From: Deltaproteobacteria bacterium UBA5205
GTDB lineage: Bacteria; Desulfobacterota; Syntrophorhabdia; Syntrophorhabdales; Syntrophorhabdaceae
Direction: 5' to 3'
Length of the DNA stretch: 41,587 nucleotides
Assembly: GCA_002412715.1 (NCBI GenBank)
Contig: DHVP01000046.1
Location: 60,052 to 101,638 of the forward strand
Part shown: positions 1 to 6,983 of the stretch, piece by piece
Layout of the letters: each line of letters starts with the position of its first letter
How positions within the stretch are numbered: the stretch's first letter is position 1
The notes under the pieces: generated by a model
Database searches by the model: none
Told to the model about the DNA's origin: nothing
The model's input: only the letters and a program-made list of their open reading frames with translations
Program-made: the position numbers and the translations under genes

Positions 1-462
1 TACCAGTTTCCGGAAAAGCTCATCCCTCTCATAATAACCAATGCGCTGGCGGACATGGAACTTCCCGTTTACGGCGACGGCCTCAACGTGCGTGACTGGA
101 TACATGTCAAGGACCATTGTGCGGCCATCGATCTTGTGGTCCACAAGGGCGAGAACGGAAACGTCTACAACATCGGTTCCTCCAACGAGCGGACGAACAT
201 CGAAATCGTCAAGCTTGTCCTTGAGATACTGGGGAAACCCGAGTCCCTGATCCGCTATGTCAAGGACAGACCCGGTCACGACCGCCGGTATGCGATCGAT
301 TCGGGGAAGATAACGGAAAAACTGGGCTACAAACCCGGCGTCGATTTCTCCGAGGGCATGCGCGAAACCGTCGAATGGTACGTGAAGAACAAGGGATGGT
401 GGGAGAGGATCAGGACAGGCGCCTATCTCGACTATTACGAAAAGATGTACAGGAACCGATGA
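1..462 (+). CDS. dTDP-glucose 4,6-dehydratase, C-terminal part (5' end outside window)
   Basis: This is the last 153 codons of an extended short-chain dehydrogenase whose start lies left of the window; the frame is open from base 1. It reads YQFPEKLIPL, then LPVYGDG and NVRDWIHVKDH, which are hallmark C-terminal motifs of RmlB/RfbB and close NDP-sugar 4,6-dehydratases. That enzyme converts dTDP-glucose to dTDP-4-keto-6-deoxyglucose in the cytoplasm. The end (EGMRETVEWYVKN followed by WW) also fits RmlB. The stop overlaps the start of the next gene by 4 bp, which supports an operon for dTDP-rhamnose-type sugars. Other NDP-sugar dehydratases are possible because the substrate-binding N-terminal half is not visible. 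Confidence 0.9.
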   Translation, partial: YQFPEKLIPLIITNALADMELPVYGDGLNVRDWIHVKDHCAAIDLVVHKGENGNVYNIGSSNERTNIEIVKLVLEILGKPESLIRYVKDRPGHDRRYAIDSGKITEKLGYKPGVDFSEGMRETVEWYVKNKGWWERIRTGAYLDYYEKMYRNR

Positions 463-1298
463 AGATCCTTGTGTCCGGTGGCAGGGGGTTACTGGCCACG
501 AACATCCTTCCGTCTCTGAAGGGGCAATTCGACCTTGCCGTCTATGATATCGATGAATGGGACATCACCTCTGTCTCAGCCGGGAAAAAAATGATGGACC
601 TGCACCGCCCTGACGTGGTTCTCAACCTGGCGGCGATTACCGATGTGGACGGATGCGAGGACAAGGCGGATCTGGCGCAAAAGGTCAACGCGGAAGGGAC
701 AGGGATCGTTGCCGGGCTTTGCGCGGCCGCCGGGGTACGACTCGTTCACATCAGTACCGATTATGTCTTCGACGGAGAGAAAGGGTCTCCCTGGCGGGAG
801 GACGATGAACCGGGTCCTGCGTCAGTGTATGGCCGAACGAAGCTTGCCGGTGAGAAAATGATTTTTGAGAGACTTGCCGGTGCGGCTGTCGTGAGAACCC
901 AGTGGCTCTACGGAAAGGGTGGGACCAGCTTCGTCGAAAAAATAGTGAAGCTGGCACGCGAACGGGGCGCCGTACGGGTGGTTGACGATCAGAGGGGTTC
1001 TCCCACGTACGCCAAAGATCTTGCGGCACCCATCATTGCGATCATTGCCGGAGGCCTGACGGGAATCTATCACGTATCGAACAGCGGTTCGTGCACCTGG
1101 TTCGAGTTTGCGAGGGCGATCTTTTCCATCCGGAAGATGGATGTTGAGGCAACCCCGATTTCTTCCCGCGAACTGGCACGGAAGGCGAAGCGTCCTCAAT
1201 ACTCCGTCTTCGACCTTGCGAAGCTTCAGCGTGATACCGGCATCGGGATGCGCCACTGGATGGAGGCCCTCAGGGAATATCTTACCGCAGGGGTTTAA
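459..1298 (+). CDS. rfbD: dTDP-4-dehydrorhamnose reductase
   Basis: This 279-residue NAD(P)H-dependent reductase is expected to make dTDP-L-rhamnose from dTDP-4-keto-rhamnose, for lipopolysaccharide or other surface glycans. The N-terminus MKILVSGGRGLLATN is a Rossmann nucleotide-binding loop, somewhat divergent from the usual GxxGQLG. STDYVFDG and YGRTKLAGE carry the SDR Tyr-x3-Lys catalytic pair, and QRGSPTYAKDLA is the conserved RfbD substrate-domain segment. The ATG at 459 overlaps the stop of the upstream dehydratase, so the two are probably translationally coupled; an upstream in-frame ATG at 375 lies inside that gene and is not favoured. Length matches the family (about 280-300 residues). 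Confidence 0.92.
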   Translation: MKILVSGGRGLLATNILPSLKGQFDLAVYDIDEWDITSVSAGKKMMDLHRPDVVLNLAAITDVDGCEDKADLAQKVNAEGTGIVAGLCAAAGVRLVHISTDYVFDGEKGSPWREDDEPGPASVYGRTKLAGEKMIFERLAGAAVVRTQWLYGKGGTSFVEKIVKLARERGAVRVVDDQRGSPTYAKDLAAPIIAIIAGGLTGIYHVSNSGSCTWFEFARAIFSIRKMDVEATPISSRELARKAKRPQYSVFDLAKLQRDTGIGMRHWMEALREYLTAGV

Positions 1299-1323
1299 AT
1301 ATCAGGGACCGACCGCAAGGGAG

Positions 1324-2049
1324 ATGCCTGCCGTGAAGATCGTTTTTTTCTCAGATGTCCATATGACCCGTACGAGCACCGATAGGGAGGACCTTACCCT
1401 GCGCTTCATCACCGATTGTTGTGAGGATGCCGATATGGTCGTCGTTCTCGGCGACCTTTTTGATTTTTATCACGGCTATGACGGCTACATATACCCCTGG
1501 TACCGTCCAGTAACGGACGGCCTGAAAAACCTTGTAAATCGAGGGAAGGCGGTCTTTTTCCTGGAGGGCAACCACGAGTTTTCCATGGGGAAATATTTCG
1601 AAGAATACACGGGGGCTACCTGCACGAAGGAACTCACCCTCGATGTAGAGGGGAAAAAGGTCTTCATCGCACACGGCGACGGGTTTTCGAAATTATCCCT
1701 TGCACGTTTTCTCAAACGCCCCTTTTTCTATCGCATCATGGATCTTCTGGGCCCCGCCGTCACATGGGGGGTCGTGACGCTCATGCGTCCGCTCCTGTCG
1801 CGCAGGGAAAAGGGGTATAGCGAGGAGGTCCGGAACGTCTTCAGATCCTACGCAAGGACAAAATTTGCCGAAGGGTACGATGTCGTGATCCTTGCCCATT
1901 CCCATATACCTGACATTCTGGAGGTAGACGACAGGACCCGGAAACAGAAGTATTTCAATACGGGCGATCTCATCAGATATTCCAGTTTTGTCCTCTACGA
2001 AACTTCCACGGGGTTTTCTCTCAAGACGAAAAATTGCGCCTCGCGCTGA
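1324..2049 (+). CDS. LpxH-like metallophosphoesterase (UDP-2,3-diacylglucosamine hydrolase family)
   Basis: This 241-residue calcineurin-type phosphoesterase has the full set of dinuclear metal motifs: FFSDVHM, GDLFDFYHG, EGNHEF, IAHGDG and AHSHIP. The GDLFDF/GNHE/HGD arrangement is that of LpxH-like enzymes, which hydrolyse UDP-2,3-diacylglucosamine in lipid A synthesis, and the neighbouring nucleotide-sugar genes fit an envelope role. LpxH proper has a GNRDF motif where this has GNHEF, so exact substrate is uncertain. The start could be ATG 1324 or GTG 1333; the latter gives MKIVFFSDVH and better spacing from AAGGGAG at 1317-1323. A far-upstream ATG at 1108 lies inside rfbD and is rejected. 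The gene follows rfbD by about 25 bp, probably in the same operon. Confidence 0.8.
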   Translation: MPAVKIVFFSDVHMTRTSTDREDLTLRFITDCCEDADMVVVLGDLFDFYHGYDGYIYPWYRPVTDGLKNLVNRGKAVFFLEGNHEFSMGKYFEEYTGATCTKELTLDVEGKKVFIAHGDGFSKLSLARFLKRPFFYRIMDLLGPAVTWGVVTLMRPLLSRREKGYSEEVRNVFRSYARTKFAEGYDVVILAHSHIPDILEVDDRTRKQKYFNTGDLIRYSSFVLYETSTGFSLKTKNCASR

Positions 2050-2058
2050 GATAAGCCA

Positions 2059-2087
2059 TTGCCAATCCGCCCTACGGACACTATCAT
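2059..2087 (+). promoter_or_regulatory. Candidate sigma-70 promoter of the ferritin-like gene
   Basis: TTGCCA at 2059-2064 is followed after exactly 17 bp by TATCAT at 2082-2087 (an overlapping CATAAT lies at 2085-2090). It lies in the 100-bp gap between the phosphoesterase and the ferritin-like gene, about 65 bp before its ATG. It is a motif match only. Confidence 0.45.
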
Positions 2088-2150
2088 AATAGTAGTCTGC
2101 CGACTTAAAGACGAGATCGGCTGCAGGCATAACGGGAAAGGGAGGACACT

Positions 2151-2627
2151 ATGAATATCTTCAGCACAGGCGACATACTTCAATTTGCCATTCGAATCGA
2201 GGAAGACGGTGAGAGATTCTACCACAAGGCGGCCCTGAACGCGGAAGACAAACAGGTCCGCGACCTCTTCAACTACCTCGCCGACGAAGAGATCCGGCAC
2301 AAGACGATCTTCCAGGGAATGCTGGGCGGCATCGAGACGAACCCTCCGGCTGAAAGCTTCCGCGGCGAATATGCAGCCTATCTCAGGGACTATATAGACG
2401 GCAAGGTCGTATTCACGAAGACGACCGGGGCCGGGGCGATGTCGGACAATCTCGACGCGCCTTCAGCCATCCACTTCGCGATGAGCCGCGAGGCCGATTC
2501 CATCCTCTACTATCACGAGGCAAAGCAGTTCATCGACGAAAAACACTATGCCGCGATCGACAAGGTAATTGCGGAGGAACGCAAACACTTCCACAAACTG
2601 GCGGAGATGAGAAAGAAGTACGAGTGA
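2151..2627 (+). CDS. Rubrerythrin-like / ferritin-like diiron protein
   Basis: This 158-residue, nearly all-helical protein carries the diiron ferritin-like pattern: AIRIEEDGERFYHKAA, then LADEEIRHKTIF, then SREADSILYYHEA, then IAEERKHFHKLAEMR, giving two ExxH-type helix pairs spaced as in rubrerythrin. No rubredoxin CxxC domain follows, so it is the short ferritin-like type. Such proteins protect anaerobes from peroxide or store iron in the cytoplasm; which applies here cannot be told. A strong ribosome-binding site (GGGAGG) lies about 7 bp before the ATG. It appears to be a single-gene unit with its own promoter and a strong hairpin after the stop. Confidence 0.85.
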   Translation: MNIFSTGDILQFAIRIEEDGERFYHKAALNAEDKQVRDLFNYLADEEIRHKTIFQGMLGGIETNPPAESFRGEYAAYLRDYIDGKVVFTKTTGAGAMSDNLDAPSAIHFAMSREADSILYYHEAKQFIDEKHYAAIDKVIAEERKHFHKLAEMRKKYE

Positions 2628-2657
2628 AAGTTTGAGCCCGAAAAGCAAAGACAAAGG

Positions 2658-2713
2658 CCTGTCTCACGCCCGTTCCACCCCCTTCGGGGGGGGTGAAGCG
2701 GGCGTGAGACAGG
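2658..2713. terminator. Long perfect hairpin between convergent genes (bidirectional terminator)
   Basis: CCTGTCTCACGCCCG at 2658-2672 pairs perfectly with CGGGCGTGAGACAGG at 2699-2713, a 15-bp stem. The intervening bases can pair further (TTCCACCCC with GGGGTGAA around a TTCG turn), making a very stable structure of about 56 nt. It sits between the stop codons of the ferritin-like gene (+) and the TauE gene (-). There is no strong T-run on either side, so termination is inferred from stability and location. Confidence 0.8.
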
Positions 2714-2725
2714 GTTGGTTGTTGG

Positions 2726-3487
2726 TCATTTAAAGAACATATCGTATCCCAGTTTGGCTATCAGACAGGAAACTACTGCCAGGAAGAATATTCTCACGAA
2801 GCGGTTGCCCCGGAGGATTGCGAGCCTGGTGCCGATTAGCGCGCCCAGGATGTTGCACAGGCCCATGAGAATGGCGGTGGTGTAAATGATGTTTGCCGTG
2901 AAGGCGAAGTAGAGGACGGCGGAAAGGTTTGTGGCCAGGTTTACCACCTTTGAGGACGCCGAGGCGGACAGGAAGCTGAAACCGAAGATGCCGATAAATA
3001 CGAAGATAAGAAAACTGCCGGTGCCGGGACCGAAGAAGCCATCATAGAAACCTATGAGGGCTCCGGTGGCGATGCTGACAAGGTATCCTTTTGCACGGTC
3101 GAGGCGCGGTGCGTGAAGGGAGCCGAAGTCCTTCCTGATGAACGTATAGATGGCAATGGCTATAAGCATGACCAGGATGAGGGGGCGCATGGTTCCCGGG
3201 TTCACGAGGGTGACCGTCCTTGCACCGAGAAATGAGGCGATAAGGGCGGTAATGGTTGCCGGCAGGGTTGCCTTCCAGTCTATCCTGATATGCCGCGCGT
3301 ACTGGAAAGTCGCAACGGATGTTCCCGATATGGAGGCAAGCTTGTTGGTACCGAGGAGAGTGGCTACGGGTACATGGGGCAGGACGATAAAAAGCGCCGG
3401 CAGCTGTATGAGGCCTCCTCCGCCGGCGATGGAGTCGATGAGCCCGGCCATGAGGGCAAAAAAACAGAGTGTGACCGTTTCTATCAA
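2726..3487 (-). CDS. TauE/SafE family membrane permease
   Basis: This 253-residue protein is an integral membrane protein of the TauE/SafE (former DUF81) family, whose members export sulfite, sulfoacetate or other organosulfur anions. The N-terminus contains LMAGLIDSIAGGGGLIQLPAL, the glycine-rich re-entrant motif of the family, repeated in the second half as GFYDGFFGPGTGSFLIF. About seven to eight hydrophobic segments are evident. Substrate cannot be inferred; sulfite-type anions would suit the sulfur-rich surroundings, but this gene is separated from them by several kb and by terminators. Length is typical (about 250 residues). Confidence 0.88.
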   Translation of the reverse strand: MIETVTLCFFALMAGLIDSIAGGGGLIQLPALFIVLPHVPVATLLGTNKLASISGTSVATFQYARHIRIDWKATLPATITALIASFLGARTVTLVNPGTMRPLILVMLIAIAIYTFIRKDFGSLHAPRLDRAKGYLVSIATGALIGFYDGFFGPGTGSFLIFVFIGIFGFSFLSASASSKVVNLATNLSAVLYFAFTANIIYTTAILMGLCNILGALIGTRLAILRGNRFVRIFFLAVVSCLIAKLGYDMFFK

Positions 3488-3506
3488 TCAACCTCGCGAT
3501 GAAACA

Positions 3507-3549
3507 AAGACACCCTCCGTTCCTGATGGGGATATTCGGAGGGTGTCTT
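3507..3549 (-). terminator. Rho-independent terminator of ilvE
   Basis: A perfect 13-bp stem, AAGACACCCTCCG at 3507-3519 with CGGAGGGTGTCTT at 3537-3549, encloses a 17-nt loop. On the minus strand the stem is followed by TTGTTTC, a short T-rich tail. It lies 18 bp after the ilvE stop and just upstream of the tauE-like start, so it isolates the two. Confidence 0.8.
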
Positions 3550-3567
3550 CAGGATAGCGATTGAGTT

Positions 3568-4629
3568 TCAGAGCGTGATGCACCAACCGAACGGGTCGGG
3601 TTTCTCGCCGTACTGTATACCGGTAATCTCGTTGTATAATTTCTGCGAGGTCGGGCCTATTTCGCCGCTGTGGATGGTGACGGTTTCCTCCTGGTGCCGG
3701 ATCCAGCCTACGGGAGAGATGACGGCGGCCGTTCCGGTGCCGAAGACCTCCTGAAGGTTCCCGTTCTTCGCCTCCGACATGACCTCATCGATGGTGATCC
3801 TTCTTTCTTCCACAGGAATACCCCAGTGCTTTGCCAGCGAAATGACCGAGTTGCGGGTCACGCCGGGCAGAATGGAGCCTTCGAGTGGCGGCGTCACAAG
3901 GGTGTCGTTTATGATGAACATGATGTTCATCGTACCCACCTCTTCAATGCACCTGTTCTCGATACCATCGAGCCAGAGCACCTGGGTGAAGCCTTTCTTC
4001 TTGGCCATCTCGCCGGGATAGAGAGAAGCGGCGTAGTTTGCCGGCGTCTTCACAGCACCGAGGCCGCCTTTCACCGCGCGTACAAATTCGCCGGATGTGA
4101 TGAGCTTTACCGGGTTGAGACCTTCCTTGTAATAGGCGCCGACAGGCGAGGTTATGATCATGAACCGATAGGTATGGGAAACCCTGACACCGAGAAAATT
4201 ATCCGTCGCGAAGACGAAGGGCCTTATGTAAAGGGAACAGCCGCGTTTGTCCGGTATCCACGAGTCATCGAGTTCCGCAAGCTTCTTCATTCCCTCCAGA
4301 AAGAGTTCGTAGGAAATTGTCGGGATACACATGCGCTCGCAGGACATGTTATAGCGCTCATGGTTTTTGTCAGGTCGAAAGAGGCGAGTCTTTCCGTCCA
4401 CGCCGCGAAAGGCTTTCAGACCCTCAAATACTGCCTGTCCGTAATGGAGCGTCGACAGCGCCGGGTACATTTTCATCGGACCGTAAGGTTCGATGCGGGG
4501 TTCCCCCCACTTTCCGTCAGCGTAATCGACATAATACATGTGATCGGAAAAATGGACGCCGAATTCCAGGTTATCAAAATCCACTTCGTTAATAGTTGTT
4601 TTCTTGCTCTTCCTGATCTTGATCTTCAC
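3568..4629 (-). CDS. ilvE: Branched-chain amino acid aminotransferase (class IV, type II)
   Basis: This 353-residue PLP enzyme interconverts leucine, isoleucine and valine with their 2-oxo acids. It has the long type II BCAT architecture: GVHFSDHMYYVDY near the N-terminus, YGQAVFEGLKAFR, the segment RPFVFATDNFLGV, VKTPANYAASLYPGEMAKK containing the expected PLP region, and ENRCIEEVGTMNIMF with GSILPGVTRNSV. Length matches the type II enzymes (about 355). Translation probably starts at a GTG (4629), with GAGGA six bases upstream. It has its own terminator; the DUF3617 gene lies just upstream on the same strand with only about 19 bp between, so they may be co-transcribed. Confidence 0.95.
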   Translation of the reverse strand: MKIKIRKSKKTTINEVDFDNLEFGVHFSDHMYYVDYADGKWGEPRIEPYGPMKMYPALSTLHYGQAVFEGLKAFRGVDGKTRLFRPDKNHERYNMSCERMCIPTISYELFLEGMKKLAELDDSWIPDKRGCSLYIRPFVFATDNFLGVRVSHTYRFMIITSPVGAYYKEGLNPVKLITSGEFVRAVKGGLGAVKTPANYAASLYPGEMAKKKGFTQVLWLDGIENRCIEEVGTMNIMFIINDTLVTPPLEGSILPGVTRNSVISLAKHWGIPVEERRITIDEVMSEAKNGNLQEVFGTGTAAVISPVGWIRHQEETVTIHSGEIGPTSQKLYNEITGIQYGEKPDPFGWCITL

Positions 4630-4648
4630 AGCCAGTCCTCGTCTTTTT

Positions 4649-5086
4649 CTATTTTTTATCGCAGGGGCCGAGGCGTTTTCCGCTCATTTTGGTGGCGATC
4701 TGCTGGGCCTTCCCGCTCTTGTCCTTGATGGTCGTTGTTGTCGTCCCGTCGAAGGTGTCGCCTTTGTAGGTGATCTTGCCCTTGCTGTCGACGGTGCCGT
4801 CTTTTTCCTTGCAGATCATGGACCACGTTACTGAATCTCCGCTGACCTTCTGGTCCACCATCTTGCAGTTAGGATTCTTGTCCTTGCTTTGCTGCGGGAC
4901 GCTTTCTTTCTTCGTCATGCACTGTTTCGTCACGGTGGGCGGAATGTTGGCCGGCATGCCTTTCATTTCCACCTTCGTTGTGATCTCCCAGAGACCGTCT
5001 TTCATGTTCAGGTCCGCAGCCTGTACCCCTGAAAAGCATACCAGGGTCAGAATGATCGCAAGCACTGCAAAAAAACTGACTTTCAT
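4649..5086 (-). CDS. DUF3617 family secreted protein
   Basis: This 145-residue protein has a clear signal peptide (MKVSFFAVLAIILTLVCFSG, cleavage likely after VQA) and a mature part beginning DLNMKDGLWEITTKVEM, typical of DUF3617, a small periplasmic family of unknown function in Proteobacteria. Four cysteines (in KQCMTKK, NPNCKMV, MICKEKD and GPCDKK) could form two disulfides. The family is often found as single genes and has no assigned biochemistry. A strong RBS (GGAGG) lies before the ATG. No function is proposed. Confidence 0.85.
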   Translation of the reverse strand: MKVSFFAVLAIILTLVCFSGVQAADLNMKDGLWEITTKVEMKGMPANIPPTVTKQCMTKKESVPQQSKDKNPNCKMVDQKVSGDSVTWSMICKEKDGTVDSKGKITYKGDTFDGTTTTTIKDKSGKAQQIATKMSGKRLGPCDKK

Positions 5087-5126
5087 GTGTCCTCCTGATG
5101 TATCGGCTTAAAATTTCGGTAAAAAA

Positions 5127-5155
5127 AAGTATCACTAATGGACTGGTCCGGTCAA
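5127..5155 (-). promoter_or_regulatory. Candidate promoter for the DUF3617 gene
   Basis: On the minus strand TTGACC (5155-5150) is followed after 17 bp by TACTTT (5132-5127), about 40 bp before the DUF3617 start. The -10 match is weak; motif only. Confidence 0.3.
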
Positions 5156-5173
5156 ATAAAAAGAGGGATTAGA

Positions 5174-5193
5174 GATCAGGGATCAGGGATCAG
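5174..5193. repeat. Short tandem repeat, 7-bp unit GATCAGG x about 3
   Basis: GATCAGG, GATCAGG and GATCAG follow one another directly at 5174-5193 in the 184-bp gap between the SPFH and DUF3617 genes. A partly complementary stretch (CTAATCCCCTGATCTT, about 5258-5273) lies downstream, so the transcript of the SPFH operon could fold here. No coding sequence is seen in the gap. Confidence 0.5.
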
Positions 5194-5270
5194 CAAAAAA
5201 CAAATGAGGAACATCAGCTGTGGGAGTGCAGGAGCTGAGTTGATTGTTTTTTCTTTCTAATCCCCTGATC

Positions 5271-6227
5271 TTATCTTTTTTCCGAGCTCTGAGCCCTGGC
5301 CCCCGCATCTTTGGTCTGATCTTTCAATATCGTTGTCACCGTTGAGACCAGGCCCGCAAGGTCACCTAAGTTTGCGGGCAGGATGAGTGTATTGTTCGTT
5401 CTGGCCAGTTTTCCGAATTCATTGATGTATTGTTCGGCGATGCGGAGGTTTACGGCGTTGATGCCGCCCTGTTCGTTAATGGCAAGGGCAATCTCCCTGA
5501 GACCGTTGGCGGTTGCGATTGCAACCCGTTCGATCTCAGCTGCGCGGCCCTCCGCCTCATTGATCCTTTTTTGTTTTTCACCTTCGGAGGTGGCGATCAT
5601 TTCCTGCTTGACGCCCTCGGCGCGGTTGATCTTCGCCTGTTTGTCACCTTCGGACTCGGCTATCACGGCCCGCTTTTCCCTCTCGGCCCGCATTTGCTTC
5701 TCCATTGCGTCCTTAATGCTCTGCGGCGGAACGATGTTCTTGATCTCGTACCGGGTAACCTTGACGCCCCATGGCTCCGAGGCCTTGTCCACGGCCTCGA
5801 CGATCGTCGTATTGATCGTTTCACGTTCTTCAAACGTCCTGTCGAGTTCGAGCTTCCCGATGACGCTCCTCATAGTGGTCTGAGCCAGCTGCATGGCGGC
5901 AAACTGGTAGTTGTTGATCCCGTAAGACGCCTTCTGCGCGTCAATAACCTGGAGGTAAAGGATGCCGTCAACCTCGACGGAGATATTGTCCCGTGTGATA
6001 CATATCTGCGAAGGGACGTCGATGGCCTGTTCTTTGAGGGTGTGCCGGTAAGCGACCTTGTCGATGAATGGCATAAGGATATGGAGCCCGGCGTCGAGGG
6101 TCGCATTGTATTTACCAAGGCGTTCGATGATGATGGCAACCTTTTGCGGAACGACCCGCACGGTCTTGATAAAGGCTATGACGACAATTAAGATGAGACC
6201 AAGGATTATTACGGTGAAAAAACTCAT
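5271..6227 (-). CDS. SPFH/stomatin-like membrane-anchored protein (paraslipin, QmcA type)
   Basis: This 318-residue protein has one N-terminal membrane helix (FFTVIILGLILIVVIAFI), then the SPFH/Band 7 domain (VPQKVAIIIERLGKYNATLDAGLHILMPFIDKV region, residues about 27-190), then a long charged coiled coil rich in Glu/Lys/Ala and a hydrophobic-leaning tail. These proteins form cage-like oligomers on the membrane and usually work with an NfeD partner in membrane quality control. The start overlaps the stop of the NfeD gene by 4 bp, the standard NfeD-SPFH operon arrangement. Length and domain order are ordinary for the family. Confidence 0.92.
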   Translation of the reverse strand: MSFFTVIILGLILIVVIAFIKTVRVVPQKVAIIIERLGKYNATLDAGLHILMPFIDKVAYRHTLKEQAIDVPSQICITRDNISVEVDGILYLQVIDAQKASYGINNYQFAAMQLAQTTMRSVIGKLELDRTFEERETINTTIVEAVDKASEPWGVKVTRYEIKNIVPPQSIKDAMEKQMRAEREKRAVIAESEGDKQAKINRAEGVKQEMIATSEGEKQKRINEAEGRAAEIERVAIATANGLREIALAINEQGGINAVNLRIAEQYINEFGKLARTNNTLILPANLGDLAGLVSTVTTILKDQTKDAGARAQSSEKR

Positions 6228-6709
6228 TGATCAGTCCCTCCCTTTCCTGAAAGTCTTTGCACGGTGAGCGTCAGTCCATGCTTGCCCGTGATCTCAACGA
6301 CGGCCCCTTCCTCGATGGGCCCATCGTTTGTTTCCGCGCTCCAGCTCGTACCGTGGAACTCGATTTTGCCCCCGGCGACGGGATCGATCCGCTTCGTCAC
6401 GACAGCCCTCTTGCCCACGAATTCGGCCATGTCATCGTCGGATGACTTCCCGTATTTTTTATATCCCACGAAGACCGTCCTCATCCATTTGCGCAGAGAT
6501 ACCAGGAGCAGGACCGATGCGACGAGGAAGATGATCAGCTGGATGTTGAGAGAAATATCAGCGAAGAGGCAAATGAGTGCTACGAGCCATGCCCCGACAC
6601 CAAAGAAGAAAATGATGAAACCGGGTGTTGCGAATTCCATGAGCATCAATATTAGGCCGATAAGAAACCATATCAATTCGGGTTTCATCCAGTCTTTGAG
6701 TGCTTCCAC
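6224..6709 (-). CDS. NfeD-like membrane protein with OB-fold domain
   Basis: This 161-residue protein has three hydrophobic segments (LIWFLIGLILMLMEF, IIFFFGVGAWLVALICLF and LIIFLVASVLLLVSL) and a soluble C-terminal OB-fold (residues about 95-155: GKRAVVTKRIDP, GKIEFHGTSWSAET, GAVVEITGKHGLTLTVQ). It is the short NfeD type lacking the ClpP-like protease domain. It partners with the overlapping SPFH gene. The divergent gap 6710-6983 separates it from the radical-SAM gene. Confidence 0.92.
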   Translation of the reverse strand: MEALKDWMKPELIWFLIGLILMLMEFATPGFIIFFFGVGAWLVALICLFADISLNIQLIIFLVASVLLLVSLRKWMRTVFVGYKKYGKSSDDDMAEFVGKRAVVTKRIDPVAGGKIEFHGTSWSAETNDGPIEEGAVVEITGKHGLTLTVQRLSGKGGTDQ

Positions 6710-6911
6710 GTTTTCACCCCTGCCCCTGCCGCTGCCGGCTTTTTTCTTTGAATCTTAGCAGATTGATGGTTATTCAACAATAGTTTATATGGCGCATGCC
6801 GTCGGCGGTCACATATTCACCCGTCCCCGGCGGCGATTTCGCCAAAGTGCGAATGCATTATCCGCAAGTCAAAAGCATGTTGTCAATTATTGGTTATAAT
6901 TTGGTATTATC

Positions 6912-6960
6912 TTGACACGAAATGGTCGTTATTTTATATTAAACCTATCATAATGATAGG
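6912..6960 (+). promoter_or_regulatory. Promoter with perfect 17-bp palindromic operator upstream of the SPASM gene
   Basis: TTGACA (6912-6917), 17-bp spacer, TATATT (6935-6940), then three bases, then CCTATCATAATGATAGG (6944-6960), a perfect inverted repeat of 8-bp arms around one base, followed by GATAAAA. The palindrome covers the expected transcription start, a typical repressor position. The same layout occurs at cysK (8522-8570) and the Rrf2 gene (26025-26073). Binding by the Rrf2 protein encoded at 26081 is inferred. Confidence 0.8.
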
Positions 6961-6983
6961 GATAAAAGTTTGGGAGATTAGAC

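Noticed and set aside
1108..1323. Long N-terminal extension of the phosphoesterase from ATG 1108
   Set aside because: The extension runs through the 3' end of rfbD in another frame and has no family-like residues; the motifs begin just after 1324.
6750..6900. Precursor peptide for the SPASM enzyme
   Set aside because: The only small frame (about 36 codons from an ATG near 6791) is Arg/His-rich, lacks an RBS and has no leader-core pattern; none was found after the gene either.
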